Below, piece after piece: positions 52,169 through 63,811 of a stretch of 64,000 nt of DNA. Source of the DNA: Paraeggerthella hongkongensis (GTDB lineage: Bacteria; Actinomycetota; Coriobacteriia; Coriobacteriales; Eggerthellaceae); assembly GCF_003340345.1 (NCBI RefSeq), contig NZ_PPTQ01000007.1, forward strand, positions 62,001 to 126,000, written 5' to 3'. A program made the translations under genes and the position numbers. Positions within the stretch are counted from its first letter, which is position 1. Every line of letters starts with the position of its first letter. The notes beneath the pieces were generated by a model. It was not told the DNA's origin. It saw only the letters and a list, made by a program, of their open reading frames with translations, and ran no database searches.

Positions 52169-53077
52169 CTAGCGTGAAGCGGCGTTGACGGCGGCCACGG
52201 CTCCGTCAGCTACGGCGGTGGCCACCTGCCGCACCTGCTTCACGCGAATGTCGCCGGCGGCGTACACGCCGGGCAGCGCGGTTTCCATGCGCTCGTTCGT
52301 AAGGATGTACCCGTCTTGCAGCACCAGCTGGTCCGCGTAGAGCTGGGTGTTGGGGGCGCAGCCCGCGTATACGAACACTCCGCAGCCGGGATCTTCGATT
52401 GTGCGCGTGCTGCCGTCTGCGAGCGATACGAGGTCGATCGCCTCCACGCGGTCGGCGCCGTGCAGGGCACCGACGGCCGTGAAAGGGATCACTTCGATCG
52501 CGGGGGTTGCTGCCACCTTGCGGCGGAATTCGTCGACGCAGGCAAGTTCGCGCTCCACGCACACGATGCGAACGCGATGCGCGAAGCGCGCGAGGAACAG
52601 CGCTTCTTTGACCGCTCCGTCCGCGCCTCCGATGACGTAGACGCTCTTTCCGCGATAGGCGGCCCCGTCGCGCGCGGCGTTGAGTCCGCAGCCCTTTCCC
52701 GTCAGCTCGACTTCGCCGGGCACGTCCAAGACGCGCGGCGTGCCGCCGTTTGCCAGCACGATGCGCGGCGCGCGGTAGACGTCCGTGCCGGTGCTGATCG
52801 TTTTGATCTCGTCGGCAAGCGCAACGCGTCGAACCTGCTGGTACGCGATGTCGACGCCCGCCGCGATCGCCTGGTCTTGCAGCCTCCGCGCGAACGCGGC
52901 GCCGGATTCCGCTTCGGGCATTCCGGCGTAATGGGTGACGGTCGATACGCTTCCGATGATGCCGCCCACCGACTCCCGCTCCAGCACAAGCGTCTTGAGG
53001 CCGCGGCTGACTGCGTAGATGCCGGCGCTGATGCCCGCTGGTCCCGCTCCTACGATGACGATGTCGTAATCGTGCAT
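52169..53077 (-). CDS. Thioredoxin-reductase-like flavoprotein without CxxC
   Basis: The protein has 302 residues. FAD binding (IVIVGAGPAGISAGIYA) and NAD(P) binding (VYVIGGADGAVKEALFLA) motifs and the C-terminal GVYAAGDIR match low-molecular-weight thioredoxin reductases. At the position of the redox CATC, before DG-x-YRGK, it reads NAARDGAAYRGK, so both catalytic cysteines are missing. It is therefore not a normal thioredoxin reductase; a ferredoxin/flavodoxin-NADP reductase or another role is likelier. AAGGAGG supports the ATG at 53077. Confidence 0.88.
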   Translation of the reverse strand: MHDYDIVIVGAGPAGISAGIYAVSRGLKTLVLERESVGGIIGSVSTVTHYAGMPEAESGAAFARRLQDQAIAAGVDIAYQQVRRVALADEIKTISTGTDVYRAPRIVLANGGTPRVLDVPGEVELTGKGCGLNAARDGAAYRGKSVYVIGGADGAVKEALFLARFAHRVRIVCVERELACVDEFRRKVAATPAIEVIPFTAVGALHGADRVEAIDLVSLADGSTRTIEDPGCGVFVYAGCAPNTQLYADQLVLQDGYILTNERMETALPGVYAAGDIRVKQVRQVATAVADGAVAAVNAASR

Positions 53078-53385
53078 GATGATGCCTCCTTCGCATGGCG
53101 TTTCGTCCATTGTAGGCGCGCGTGCTTCCGGGGTGCCCGCACCTTTGCTTATCTGCCTATAACGATGCGTTATGGATGCGGTCGGGGTGCGGTGGCTGCT
53201 TCGCAGGCGCTTGGCTCGCAAGTCCCTGCCGATCCGCGGGCGGCGCTTGTCGCGTCGGCAGCGCCCGGAAAAGCGGTCCGCACGTCTGCTTTTCGCGCAG
53301 GCGGCGCAGGTTAGCCGCTATCATGGGCTTGTTGAGAAACCCGACTGCCGACGGCATCCGTCGCTCTATCAGGAGGAAGGCCCTT
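53078..53385. other. Divergent intergenic region
   Basis: This 308-bp gap between the flavoprotein and thrH holds their ribosome sites, a short palindrome ATAACG-ATG-CGTTAT (53159-53173) and a TATCAT (53319-53324) that could be the thrH -10. I see no gene in it. Confidence 0.6.
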
Positions 53386-53968
53386 ATGAACCTGGTTTGC
53401 TTGGATTTGGAAGGCGTGCTGGTCCCGGAAATTTGGATCGCGTTCGCAAAGGAGACCGGCATCCCGGAACTCGAGCGCACCACGCGCGATGAGCCCGATT
53501 ACGACAAGCTGATGGCGTACCGCCTGAACATCCTGCGCGAGCACGGCTTGGGCCTCAAGGAGATCCAGGAGACCATCGCGCGCATCGATCCGCTTCCGGG
53601 CGCCAAGGAATTCCTGGACGAGCTGCGCGCCACAACGCAGGCTATCATCATCAGCGACACGTTTACGCAGTTCGCGATGCCTCTCATGGCGAAGCTGGGC
53701 TGGCCTACGCTGTTCTGCAACGAGCTCGAGGTTGCCGAAAGCGGCGAGATCACCGGCTTTCGCATGCGCTGCGAGCAGTCGAAGCTGACCACGGTGCGCG
53801 CGTTGCAATCGTGCGGGTTCGACACCATCGCCGCAGGCGACAGCTTCAACGACTTGGGCATGATCAAGGCCGGCAAAGCGGGCTTCCTGTTCAAGAGCCC
53901 CGATTCCATCAAGGCCGACAATCCCGAGCTGCCGGCCTTCGACGAATACGACGACCTGTTGGCGGCCA

Positions 53969-53988
<20 letters not shown>
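53386..53988 (+). CDS. thrH: Phosphoserine phosphatase/homoserine phosphotransferase (ThrH)
   Basis: The protein has 200 residues of the HAD superfamily. The first motif is LDLEGVLVPEIWIAFAKETG, the characteristic ThrH form, and the last motif is AAGDSFNDLGMI. ThrH removes phosphate from phosphoserine and can transfer it to homoserine. AGGAGGAAGG precedes the ATG. The 3' end overlaps the convergent P-type ATPase gene by 20 bp. Confidence 0.93.
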
Positions 53989-55923
<1,935 letters not shown>

Positions 55924-55930
<7 letters not shown>

Positions 55931-55979
55931 ATACCTATAGGGGTATATGTATAATAGCGCGCCGATAAAAATTATCCAA
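55924..55979 (-). promoter_or_regulatory. CsoR-type operator and promoter of the P-type ATPase
   Basis: TATACATATACC (55924-55935) and its perfect complement (55942-55953) flank TATAGG, giving the TACC-GGGGTA look of CsoR sites. On the minus strand TTGGAT (55974-55979) and TATTAT (55951-55956) are 17 bp apart, so the operator covers the -10 end and start point. Confidence 0.8.
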
Positions 55980-56028
55980 GGAAAACTTTTATGGTATGAA
56001 GCATGTTTCGCTGTCGTATAGGGGAGTA

Positions 56029-56256
56029 GCGGGGACCTTGCGCGCGAAAAACCGCTTTCGCTGGCAGGTTTTTGCGTTTAGGGGTTGTCGCATCCGTCCG
56101 GGTAGGCGTCTATGAACGCGCGCCGTGGAAGCCCAAAGCTATGACCAGGCAAAACGGAAAGCACGCTGTGCTTCAGCGAAGGGAAGGCTCGACCCGACGA
56201 CCTCAAACCGTCAAAACCTGCCAGCGAAGGCGGTTTTTCGCGCGCAAGGTCCCCGC
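56029..56256. repeat. MITE-like element, copy B (terminal inverted repeats)
   Basis: About 228 bp with ~45-bp inverted ends beginning GCGGGGACCTTGCGCGCG and continuing to CGCTGGCAGGTTTT, nearly perfect. The interior contains TGACCAGGCAA, the reverse complement of the motif in copy A at 16014-16227, so the two copies face opposite ways. It sits in the 605-bp gap between the P-type ATPase promoter and csoR. Confidence 0.82.
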
Positions 56257-56278
56257 TGCGAGGTATGCGGCGGCCGAA

Positions 56279-56371
56279 CCCGGGTCGACGACCCTGTCGT
56301 GCAGCCGCTCTCGGGTCGGCGACCTTGCCGTGCGGTCGCTCTCGGGTCGGCGACTCTGTCGTGCAGCCGAG
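56279..56371. repeat. 31-bp tandem repeat, three copies
   Basis: Three 31-bp units start at 56279, 56310 and 56341, each of the form CTCGGGTCGGCGAC...TGTCGTGCAGCCG with a few changes. They directly follow element B. No spacers, so not CRISPR. The remaining DNA to 56465 shows nothing. Confidence 0.85.
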
Positions 56372-56465
56372 CCCCGGCTTCAACTGCGCGGCAAGGCGAA
56401 GCGCGGCGGTCGGAAGCAACGGGGCGGGGCGTCGAAGCGACTCGCACGGTTTTTCGCGCGCGTAA

Positions 56466-56510
56466 AACGCCGAACGCTGCGAGCAGGTTGTGATCGCAGC
56501 GTTCGGCGTT
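56466..56510 (-). terminator. Intrinsic terminator of the MFS-csoR operon
   Basis: A perfect 17-bp inverted repeat (56466-56482 with 56494-56510) lies 25 bp beyond the csoR stop; on the minus strand it runs into TTTTACG. Confidence 0.85.
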
Positions 56511-56535
56511 GGGGCGCGGTGGCTCTTGCGCGCCG

Positions 56536-56811
56536 TCACTTCATGTTCGAAAAGCGCTCCACCGCTTTCGTGAAGCTTTCTATGGTCTTGTCGGCGTCGC
56601 CGTGCTCGATGCCGTCGCGTACGCAATGCTGGATGTGTCCCTCAAGAACTACCTGCCCGCACTTGTGAAGCGCCGATTTTGCGGCGTTGATCTGCGAAAG
56701 CACGTCTTCGCAAGGCACGTCTTGGTCCACCATGCGGTCGATGGCCTGCACCTGCCCGATGATTTTCTTCAGCCTGCGATGCAGGTTGTCGGCGTCCATG
56801 CACTGCTTCAT
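56536..56811 (-). CDS. csoR: CsoR-family metal-sensing repressor
   Basis: The protein has 91 residues, all helical, of the CsoR/RcnR family (LKKIIGQVQAIDRMV). The Cys-His-Cys copper(I) ligands of CsoR are present: Cys in DVPCEDV, His and Cys in EGHIQHC. An additional cysteine lies in LHKCGQ. It overlaps the MFS gene by ATGA and should repress the P-type ATPase operator at 55924-55953 until metal binds. Confidence 0.9.
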   Translation of the reverse strand: MKQCMDADNLHRRLKKIIGQVQAIDRMVDQDVPCEDVLSQINAAKSALHKCGQVVLEGHIQHCVRDGIEHGDADKTIESFTKAVERFSNMK

Positions 56812-58055
56812 GACGTTCCTTTCGACGGCGCCGCATGTCCCGTCGTTTGCGGCGCATGCTCGTATTGTACTGGAAAAGCGCAGCCGGCGCGTTCGGGCGC
56901 GACGCGGTAGCGCTTCTCGAACCGCAGGAAGAACGCCACCAGCAAACCGGCCGCCATAAGCGAGAACGGCACTCCCGCAAGGCTCGGCCACGCGTATCCG
57001 GCTCCTGCGTTGAGCACGGCCTGCCCGATCATCGCCCCGAACGCGTTGCCCAGGTTGTACGCCACCTGCACGCACGCCGACCCGATCATCTCGCCGCCGC
57101 CGCGCCCGACGTTCACCATGAGCAGCTGTTGGGGGCTGGATACGAAGAACATGCCGAACGCGCACGCGAACATGAGCGCGGCGGACGATGCCTGCGTTCC
57201 CGAGAACAGGAAGATAAGCGCGAGCATCGCGCACCCCACGGTCTGCCCGATTGCCGACGTCTTTCCCGGCGTGGTTCGGTCCGATACGCGCCCGCCCGCC
57301 AGCGACCCGATCACCATGCCCAGCCCCGCCAGCACCAAAAGCGCGGGAACCTGGGATGCGGAAAACCCTCCTACGTCGGTCAGCCAGGGCGAGACGTAGC
57401 TCCACCAGCAGAACACGCCCGTGTTTCCCAGCAGCACCGCGCCGATGACCAGCCAGGGGCCGGGTTTTTTCAGGAAACGGAACTGGCCGGCAAGGCCCGC
57501 GTCGGGAATGGGATCGACGCGCGGGACGAAGCGCAGCACGAGCAGCAGCGACCCGACGGCCCAAACCGCGACGAAAAGAAACGCCGCGCGCCATGACATC
57601 ATGCCCGCCAAAAGCGTGCCGCCGGGCACGCCGAGCATGTTCGCCATCGTCTGGCCGAGCACCATGATGGAGACGGCCTGGCCTTCGTGCCCCGGGTCGG
57701 CCAGCTTTTTGGCCGCGATGGTGGCGGTGCCGAAGAACGCGCCGTGGGGAAGTCCCGAAACGAAACGGGCCGCCGTGAGCGCTTCTGCACTGGGAGCTGC
57801 CGCGGCGGCGGCGTTGCCGACGATCATCAGCGCCACGAACAGGAGCAAGAGCCTTTTCGGAGGCACGCGCCTTCCGAACACCAGAAACAGCGTTCCTGCG
57901 CATACGCCCAGGGCGTACGAGGATATGAAGGTTCCGGCGTCCGGGACGCTGACGCCCAGGCCGGCCGCGGCGATGGGGAGGATGCCCATCATGACGAACT
58001 CGGAAAATCCCAAGGCGAACGATCCGGTGGCAAGGGCTATGAGGCTTCGTTTCAT
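56808..58055 (-). CDS. MFS transporter (DHA1, AraJ-like)
   Basis: The protein has 415 residues and twelve predicted helices. GFSEFVMMGILP in helix 1 and the loop FGRRVPPKRLL match the DHA1/AraJ efflux group. It is cotranscribed with csoR (4-bp overlap), so expression may follow metal status. The last ~30 residues are a soluble tail. AAAGGA precedes the ATG at 58055. Substrate unknown. Confidence 0.92.
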   Translation of the reverse strand: MKRSLIALATGSFALGFSEFVMMGILPIAAAGLGVSVPDAGTFISSYALGVCAGTLFLVFGRRVPPKRLLLLFVALMIVGNAAAAAAPSAEALTAARFVSGLPHGAFFGTATIAAKKLADPGHEGQAVSIMVLGQTMANMLGVPGGTLLAGMMSWRAAFLFVAVWAVGSLLLVLRFVPRVDPIPDAGLAGQFRFLKKPGPWLVIGAVLLGNTGVFCWWSYVSPWLTDVGGFSASQVPALLVLAGLGMVIGSLAGGRVSDRTTPGKTSAIGQTVGCAMLALIFLFSGTQASSAALMFACAFGMFFVSSPQQLLMVNVGRGGGEMIGSACVQVAYNLGNAFGAMIGQAVLNAGAGYAWPSLAGVPFSLMAAGLLVAFFLRFEKRYRVAPERAGCAFPVQYEHAPQTTGHAAPSKGTS

Positions 58056-58163
58056 GGGTCGGTGCGGTCCTTTCGAGATCGAGCCGACCCAGTATGCCAC
58101 CGCTGCTGCGGGCAGCGCGGCGATTTTACCAGGATTGAACGCGGGTTCACAAAATGTGCGGAC

Positions 58164-58253
58164 GTCGGGCGGGCGGCAGCCTCGGCCGCGCACGCGGCAG
58201 CCGCAACCGCGCACGCGGGCTAGGGCTGCAACCGCCTCAGCCGCCCGCCCGAC
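58164..58253. repeat. Inverted repeat with internal direct repeat after the flavodoxin gene
   Basis: GTCGGGCGGGCGGC (58164-58177) is perfectly complementary to 58240-58253. Between them CCGCGCACGCGG occurs twice (58186 and 58207). It lies 11 bp past the flavodoxin stop and may act as its terminator, although it has no T run. Confidence 0.65.
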
Positions 58254-58264
58254 GACTCAAATCC

Positions 58265-58687
58265 CTATTCGCCCAGCACGTTGCCCACGCGCACGCATTC
58301 GGCGCTGGCTTCGTCGTCGGGGTAGTCCTTGGCGATGACGGAGTCCGCTACGATCAAGCCGGCTTCCTCGGCTCGATGCTCCCAAAGCTCCATCCATTCG
58401 CCGTCGTTCCAATCGTACGAGCCGAACAGCACCACCGTGCGACCGGCCAGCTTAGGCTCCACTTCCTCGTACATGGGAAGAAACTCGCCGTCCTCCAGCT
58501 CCTCGTCGCCCATAGCGGGGCATCCCAGGGCGAAGGCGTCGTAATCGGCCACGTGGGATGCGTGGAAGTCGGACGCTTGGAAGATGTCCGCCGTGCTTCC
58601 CTTCGCGCGCACGCCCTGCGCTATAAGGTCGGCCATGGCCTCGGTGTTTCCCGTTCCGCTCCAGAAAACGATTGCGATCTTGCTCAT
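58265..58687 (-). CDS. Flavodoxin
   Basis: The protein has 140 residues. The FMN phosphate loop is WSGTGNTEAMAD near residue 9; GCPAMGDEELED and FGSYDWNDGEWM supply the isoalloxazine loops. Flavodoxins replace ferredoxin as electron carriers when iron is scarce. It follows the DUF3793 gene by 115 bp on the same strand, behind the best iron box in the window. Confidence 0.95.
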   Translation of the reverse strand: MSKIAIVFWSGTGNTEAMADLIAQGVRAKGSTADIFQASDFHASHVADYDAFALGCPAMGDEELEDGEFLPMYEEVEPKLAGRTVVLFGSYDWNDGEWMELWEHRAEEAGLIVADSVIAKDYPDDEASAECVRVGNVLGE

Positions 58688-58802
58688 GTCATGCTCCTAT
58701 CGGGTTGGTGTTCCTTCGCTGGTCGAGCGACGCGGACGCGTTGCCGAAACAAGCTGCGCGCCCGCGTCGCCCGACGCCTGCGTCGGGGTTCGGCACGTGG
58801 TT

Positions 58803-59495
58803 CTAGCCGGCGGCGCGAAACGCCTCTGCGGCGGGGAAGTCCTCGTCAAGCGAGGCGAGGCATTCCAGGGGAACCCCCTCGTCGAACAAGCACTCGTACA
58901 CGGTGGTGCAGTTTTTGTAGCAGCAGAAGCATGCTTGGGCGTCGCGTTCCTGCGCGTATACCTTCCAGCAGCCGCTGCACAGGAAGTTCTCGCCGCGGTT
59001 CTCGATGAATCCCACCACATCTTCGTAGGGGTAGCCCAAGAAGAACCCGATCTCGTGGGGGAACGAGCAGCAGCCGGTCAGCTGGCTTTTCACGTCCGTT
59101 CCGCAGATGCGGCGGTGCAGGCGCTCTATGCATGTGGAAAGGCAGGAGGGGTCGTAGCCTTCCTTGCGCAGGTATGCCGCTACGTTTTCCTGCTGGATGC
59201 TCAGCTTGAGAAGATGGGGCCGGTACACGTATACAAGGGGGCCGGCCGGTCGTCGCGCCAGCACCTCGATGCGCACGCCGCACGGTGCCAGCTTGACGCG
59301 CGCGGTGCGAAGCGCCTTCGAGAAGCTGTCCTGGTACTCGTGCGGGTCCACCGGGTTCGGTCCGTTTCCGCGAATTCCCGGCACCGATTCGTCGCGGCAG
59401 GTGAACAGGTTGGCCGGCTTGAGCGCTGCCAGCACGGGGGTGCAATGGTGGATGAGCTTTCGCTCGAAGTCCAACCGGTAGTGCATGTCGTCCAT
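58803..59495 (-). CDS. DUF3793-family protein
   Basis: The protein has 230 residues, soluble and cysteine-rich (CSGCW, CFCCYKNC near the C-terminus). It matches the DUF3793 pattern (HEIGFFLGYPYEDVVGFIENRG). The family is of unknown function and is often seen with flavodoxin in anaerobes. The start is ATG 59495, with an alternative three codons later (59486). It is the first gene after the strongest iron box, so it is probably iron-repressed; a role in haem or iron-sulphur handling is speculation. Confidence 0.88.
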   Translation of the reverse strand: MDDMHYRLDFERKLIHHCTPVLAALKPANLFTCRDESVPGIRGNGPNPVDPHEYQDSFSKALRTARVKLAPCGVRIEVLARRPAGPLVYVYRPHLLKLSIQQENVAAYLRKEGYDPSCLSTCIERLHRRICGTDVKSQLTGCCSFPHEIGFFLGYPYEDVVGFIENRGENFLCSGCWKVYAQERDAQACFCCYKNCTTVYECLFDEGVPLECLASLDEDFPAAEAFRAAG

Positions 59496-59518
59496 AATAT
59501 CCGTTCTACTCGGAAAAG

Positions 59519-59537
59519 TTAGGTTAGGGTAACTTAT
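59519..59537 (-). promoter_or_regulatory. DtxR/IdeR box, best match in the window
   Basis: TTAGGTTAGGGTAACTTAT matches TTAGGTTAGGCTAACCTAA at 16 of 19 positions. It lies 24 bp upstream of the DUF3793 start. The remaining 59538-59862 gap shows only the next gene's ribosome site (AAGGAGG). Confidence 0.85.
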
Positions 59538-59862
59538 AACGAACGAAGCGGTACGCGTCAAGGGATGCGTGCGAAAAAAGCTGCAAGATGCACTCGATTG
59601 CGCTGCGGCGGAGGGGGCCGCGCGCCAGCGACGCGGCGCGAAGGGGGCTTTTCGGCGTCGGCATCGTTTCGCATGCCCGTTCGCGGCAGGGAAGGAACCG
59701 GTCGCAGGCGGGTATCGGGGATGCCGGTTGACCTTGTAATTGTTGCAACCCCCAGGATGGACCCACGCCGAAAGCGATGAGCGCCCGTTTCGGTTTTCAT
59801 CCGCTTCGTTTCCGTTACGAACCTGTCCAAGCAAGAGCAGCGAAGAAGAAGGAGGCAGAACC

Positions 59863-60513
59863 ATGAAGGCAACCAATAAGAAGACAGCAGCGAAGAATGC
59901 TTCGGTCCGCTCGGCGGCGTCGGCATCGTATCCTGGCGCAGACGAGCTTGTGGCTCGAATCGGCCAGCTCCATGGGCAAGAGCTCCGCTGCGCCGTGCGA
60001 GGGCTTGACGAAGCCGAGCTTCTGGCGTTCGCGGCATCCGATCGGGTCAGCCGCGCCGCGCGCATCGCCGCCACGGCCGCGCTCGACGACGTCGACCTTT
60101 TGATCTCGCTTGCATGCGCCGACGTGGCGACGTTCGTCCGGCGCGACGCCTTGCGCCGCATCGAGGAAGTGCTCGACGGGGGTCCTGTCGCAGCTGAGAA
60201 GATCGAGCGCCTGCTGCCGTGCCTTGGCGATCCCGACCTGATCGCGTTCGCCGTGGCCCTGATGGACGAGAGCGGCTTCGACTGGTGCGCGCGCTGCGAT
60301 CGCGGCGTTGGGCACGTGCTGTGCGCGGCCATGAGCGGATGCCGCTCCATCAACGAGTCCGTTCTGCTGGAAGACGCGTTCGCCCAGCTGGCGCACTGCC
60401 GACCCGACCTGCGCGCCGACCTGCAGGCATGCACCCCGGAAAGCTTCATTCCCCGCACCGTGTACACCCCCATGATCGCGAGCGGACCGCTGCTCGTCGA
60501 CAACGTGGCGTAA
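59863..60513 (+). CDS. Hypothetical helical-repeat (HEAT-like) protein
   Basis: The protein has 216 residues. After a basic Ala/Lys-rich N-terminus it consists of repeated ~30-residue helical pairs (ELLAFAASDRVSRAARIAAT, LLISLACADVATFVRRDALR, DLIAFAVALMDESGFDW), like HEAT/ARM repeats used for protein binding. AAGGAGG precedes the ATG. It lies 28 bp before acs on the same strand, so the two may be cotranscribed. Function unknown. Confidence 0.8.
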   Translation: MKATNKKTAAKNASVRSAASASYPGADELVARIGQLHGQELRCAVRGLDEAELLAFAASDRVSRAARIAATAALDDVDLLISLACADVATFVRRDALRRIEEVLDGGPVAAEKIERLLPCLGDPDLIAFAVALMDESGFDWCARCDRGVGHVLCAAMSGCRSINESVLLEDAFAQLAHCRPDLRADLQACTPESFIPRTVYTPMIASGPLLVDNVA

Positions 60514-60541
60514 TCGACGAAAGAAAAGATAGGAGCCCGCT

Positions 60542-62536
<1,995 letters not shown>

Positions 62537-62552
62537 CCGGTCGATGGAATGG

Positions 62553-62592
62553 AAGAAGGGCCGCATCGAGGAAAGATGCGGCCCTTCTTTTG
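62553..62592 (+). terminator. Intrinsic terminator of acs
   Basis: A perfect 15-bp stem (62553-62567 with 62575-62589) with a 7-base loop is followed by TTTT. Confidence 0.92.
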
Positions 62593-62632
62593 CGTTGCAC
62601 CCGAATTTCAAGCTGCCCTTTGGTTCAAGGCT

Positions 62633-62688
62633 GCCGTGCGGGCGGGAGCCTCGCCGACCGAGGGCGCCGTTCGTTTCGCCCGCACGGC
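62633..62688. terminator. Hairpin downstream of the MerR-family gene
   Basis: GCCGTGCGGGCG (62633-62644) is perfectly complementary to 62677-62688, with a smaller nested hairpin (CCTCG-CGAGG). It lies 14 bp beyond the minus-strand MerR stop; without a T run its role is uncertain. Confidence 0.45.
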
Positions 62689-62702
62689 GCGCATGCGCGC
62701 CG

Positions 62703-63521
62703 TTACTCTTCTATCAAGGTGGATATGTGCAGAAGGTAGTCCTCGGGGGAATCCGAGGTCAGATACGAGTTCACGTCCATCTCGAAAATGGGCCCCGTCT
62801 GGGTGAACCCCTCTTCTTCGATGTAGGTCAGCAGGTCGGCGTAGGATTGCGCGACCGTACAAGGGCCTCCCTGGTGCAGGATGACCGCATACGTCCCCTT
62901 GGGCTTGCGCAAGATGCGCCCGTCGAGCTTCTCGGGGTTTTTCGGCGGATCGATCCAGGTGATCAGCTTGGTGTAGCGAAACGCTTCAGCGTGCTCGGCG
63001 TCCGGGACGTCCACGATCCTTCCCAGGGGAAACGTGGCAACGCTCGCGGCGGTCCTGCAGAACCGCGCGTGCTCGCTGATGGCTTGGGCGTAGGTGTGCT
63101 CCGTGTGCGAGCACGCGATGTCGGTGGTGATGAAGCAGAGCTCGTCCCAGTTGGCAAGCGAGGGCTTGCTTTTGGGGAAGCGAAGCGCGCGCTGGGTGAT
63201 GTAGCGCATCTTCTCCATCATGCCGATGCGCGCGTTCAGCACGTCGCGCTGGCGCTGCAGGCAATCGATGCGTTCTTGAATGCTTCCCAAGAACAGCTCG
63301 GTGGTGCGATGGTCTAGGTAATCGCGGATCTCCTTCGTCGACATGCCGGCGTCCATGAAGAAGCGGATGGCGTCGTAGAGGTACAGCTGCTCAAGCGAGT
63401 AGTACCGATAGCCGTTGTCGGCTATGATCTTGGGTTTTAGCAGGTCGATGCGGTCGTAGTGGATCAACAGCTCCCTGCTGATGTTGCACATGCGAGAGAA
63501 TTCTCCCGACGAGAGCAGCAT
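62703..63521 (-). CDS. MerR-family regulator with GyrI-like effector domain
   Basis: The protein has 272 residues: an N-terminal MerR winged helix (about 4-70, EFSRMCNISRELLIHYDRID, NGYRYYSLEQLYLYDAIRFF), a coiled-coil helix, and a C-terminal GyrI/BmrR-like ligand-binding domain (about 110-272; GTYAVILHQGGPC). Such proteins sense lipophilic compounds and activate efflux genes. AAGGAGG precedes the ATG at 63521. No target gene is adjacent. Confidence 0.92.
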   Translation of the reverse strand: MLLSSGEFSRMCNISRELLIHYDRIDLLKPKIIADNGYRYYSLEQLYLYDAIRFFMDAGMSTKEIRDYLDHRTTELFLGSIQERIDCLQRQRDVLNARIGMMEKMRYITQRALRFPKSKPSLANWDELCFITTDIACSHTEHTYAQAISEHARFCRTAASVATFPLGRIVDVPDAEHAEAFRYTKLITWIDPPKNPEKLDGRILRKPKGTYAVILHQGGPCTVAQSYADLLTYIEEEGFTQTGPIFEMDVNSYLTSDSPEDYLLHISTLIEE

Positions 63522-63710
63522 GGGCTGCCTCCTTTCGCGGGCGCGGCGCGGCGCCGGACGATCTTTGGTGCGGCACGGCGCGAGCGACCCGGCTCGAATC
63601 CGACCGTTGGTAAAAGGAAATATTAGCACGCGCGCGTACGCAATCGGTCGCGGAAACGGGCAGCGAGGGGAACGCGCCCGCAAGCGACCGTCAATCTTGC
63701 GTAAAAAGAG

Positions 63711-63790
63711 CCGGTACCTGTCAGAAAGTTCTTGATTTCCGACAGGTACCGGATTATTATGTGCTCCTGCATTATGAAAGGTACCTGTCA
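63711..63790. repeat. GGTACCTGTC inverted repeat plus extra copy
   Basis: CCGGTACCTGTC (63711-63722) pairs with GACAGGTACCGG (63741-63752), with GAAA/TTTC pairing inside. A third copy, AGGTACCTGTCA, lies at ~63779-63790, 22 bp before the next start codon. It may be an operator for the downstream regulator or a dispersed palindrome. The rest of 63522-63710 shows nothing clear. Confidence 0.7.
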
Positions 63791-63811
63791 AACCTTCTGG
63801 GGGAGCGCGAT

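Noticed and set aside
52169-53077. Naming the flavoprotein thioredoxin reductase (trxB)
   Set aside because: Both cysteines of the redox motif are absent.
56279-56371. CRISPR array
   Set aside because: The units are directly adjacent without spacers, only three copies exist, and no cas gene is in the window.
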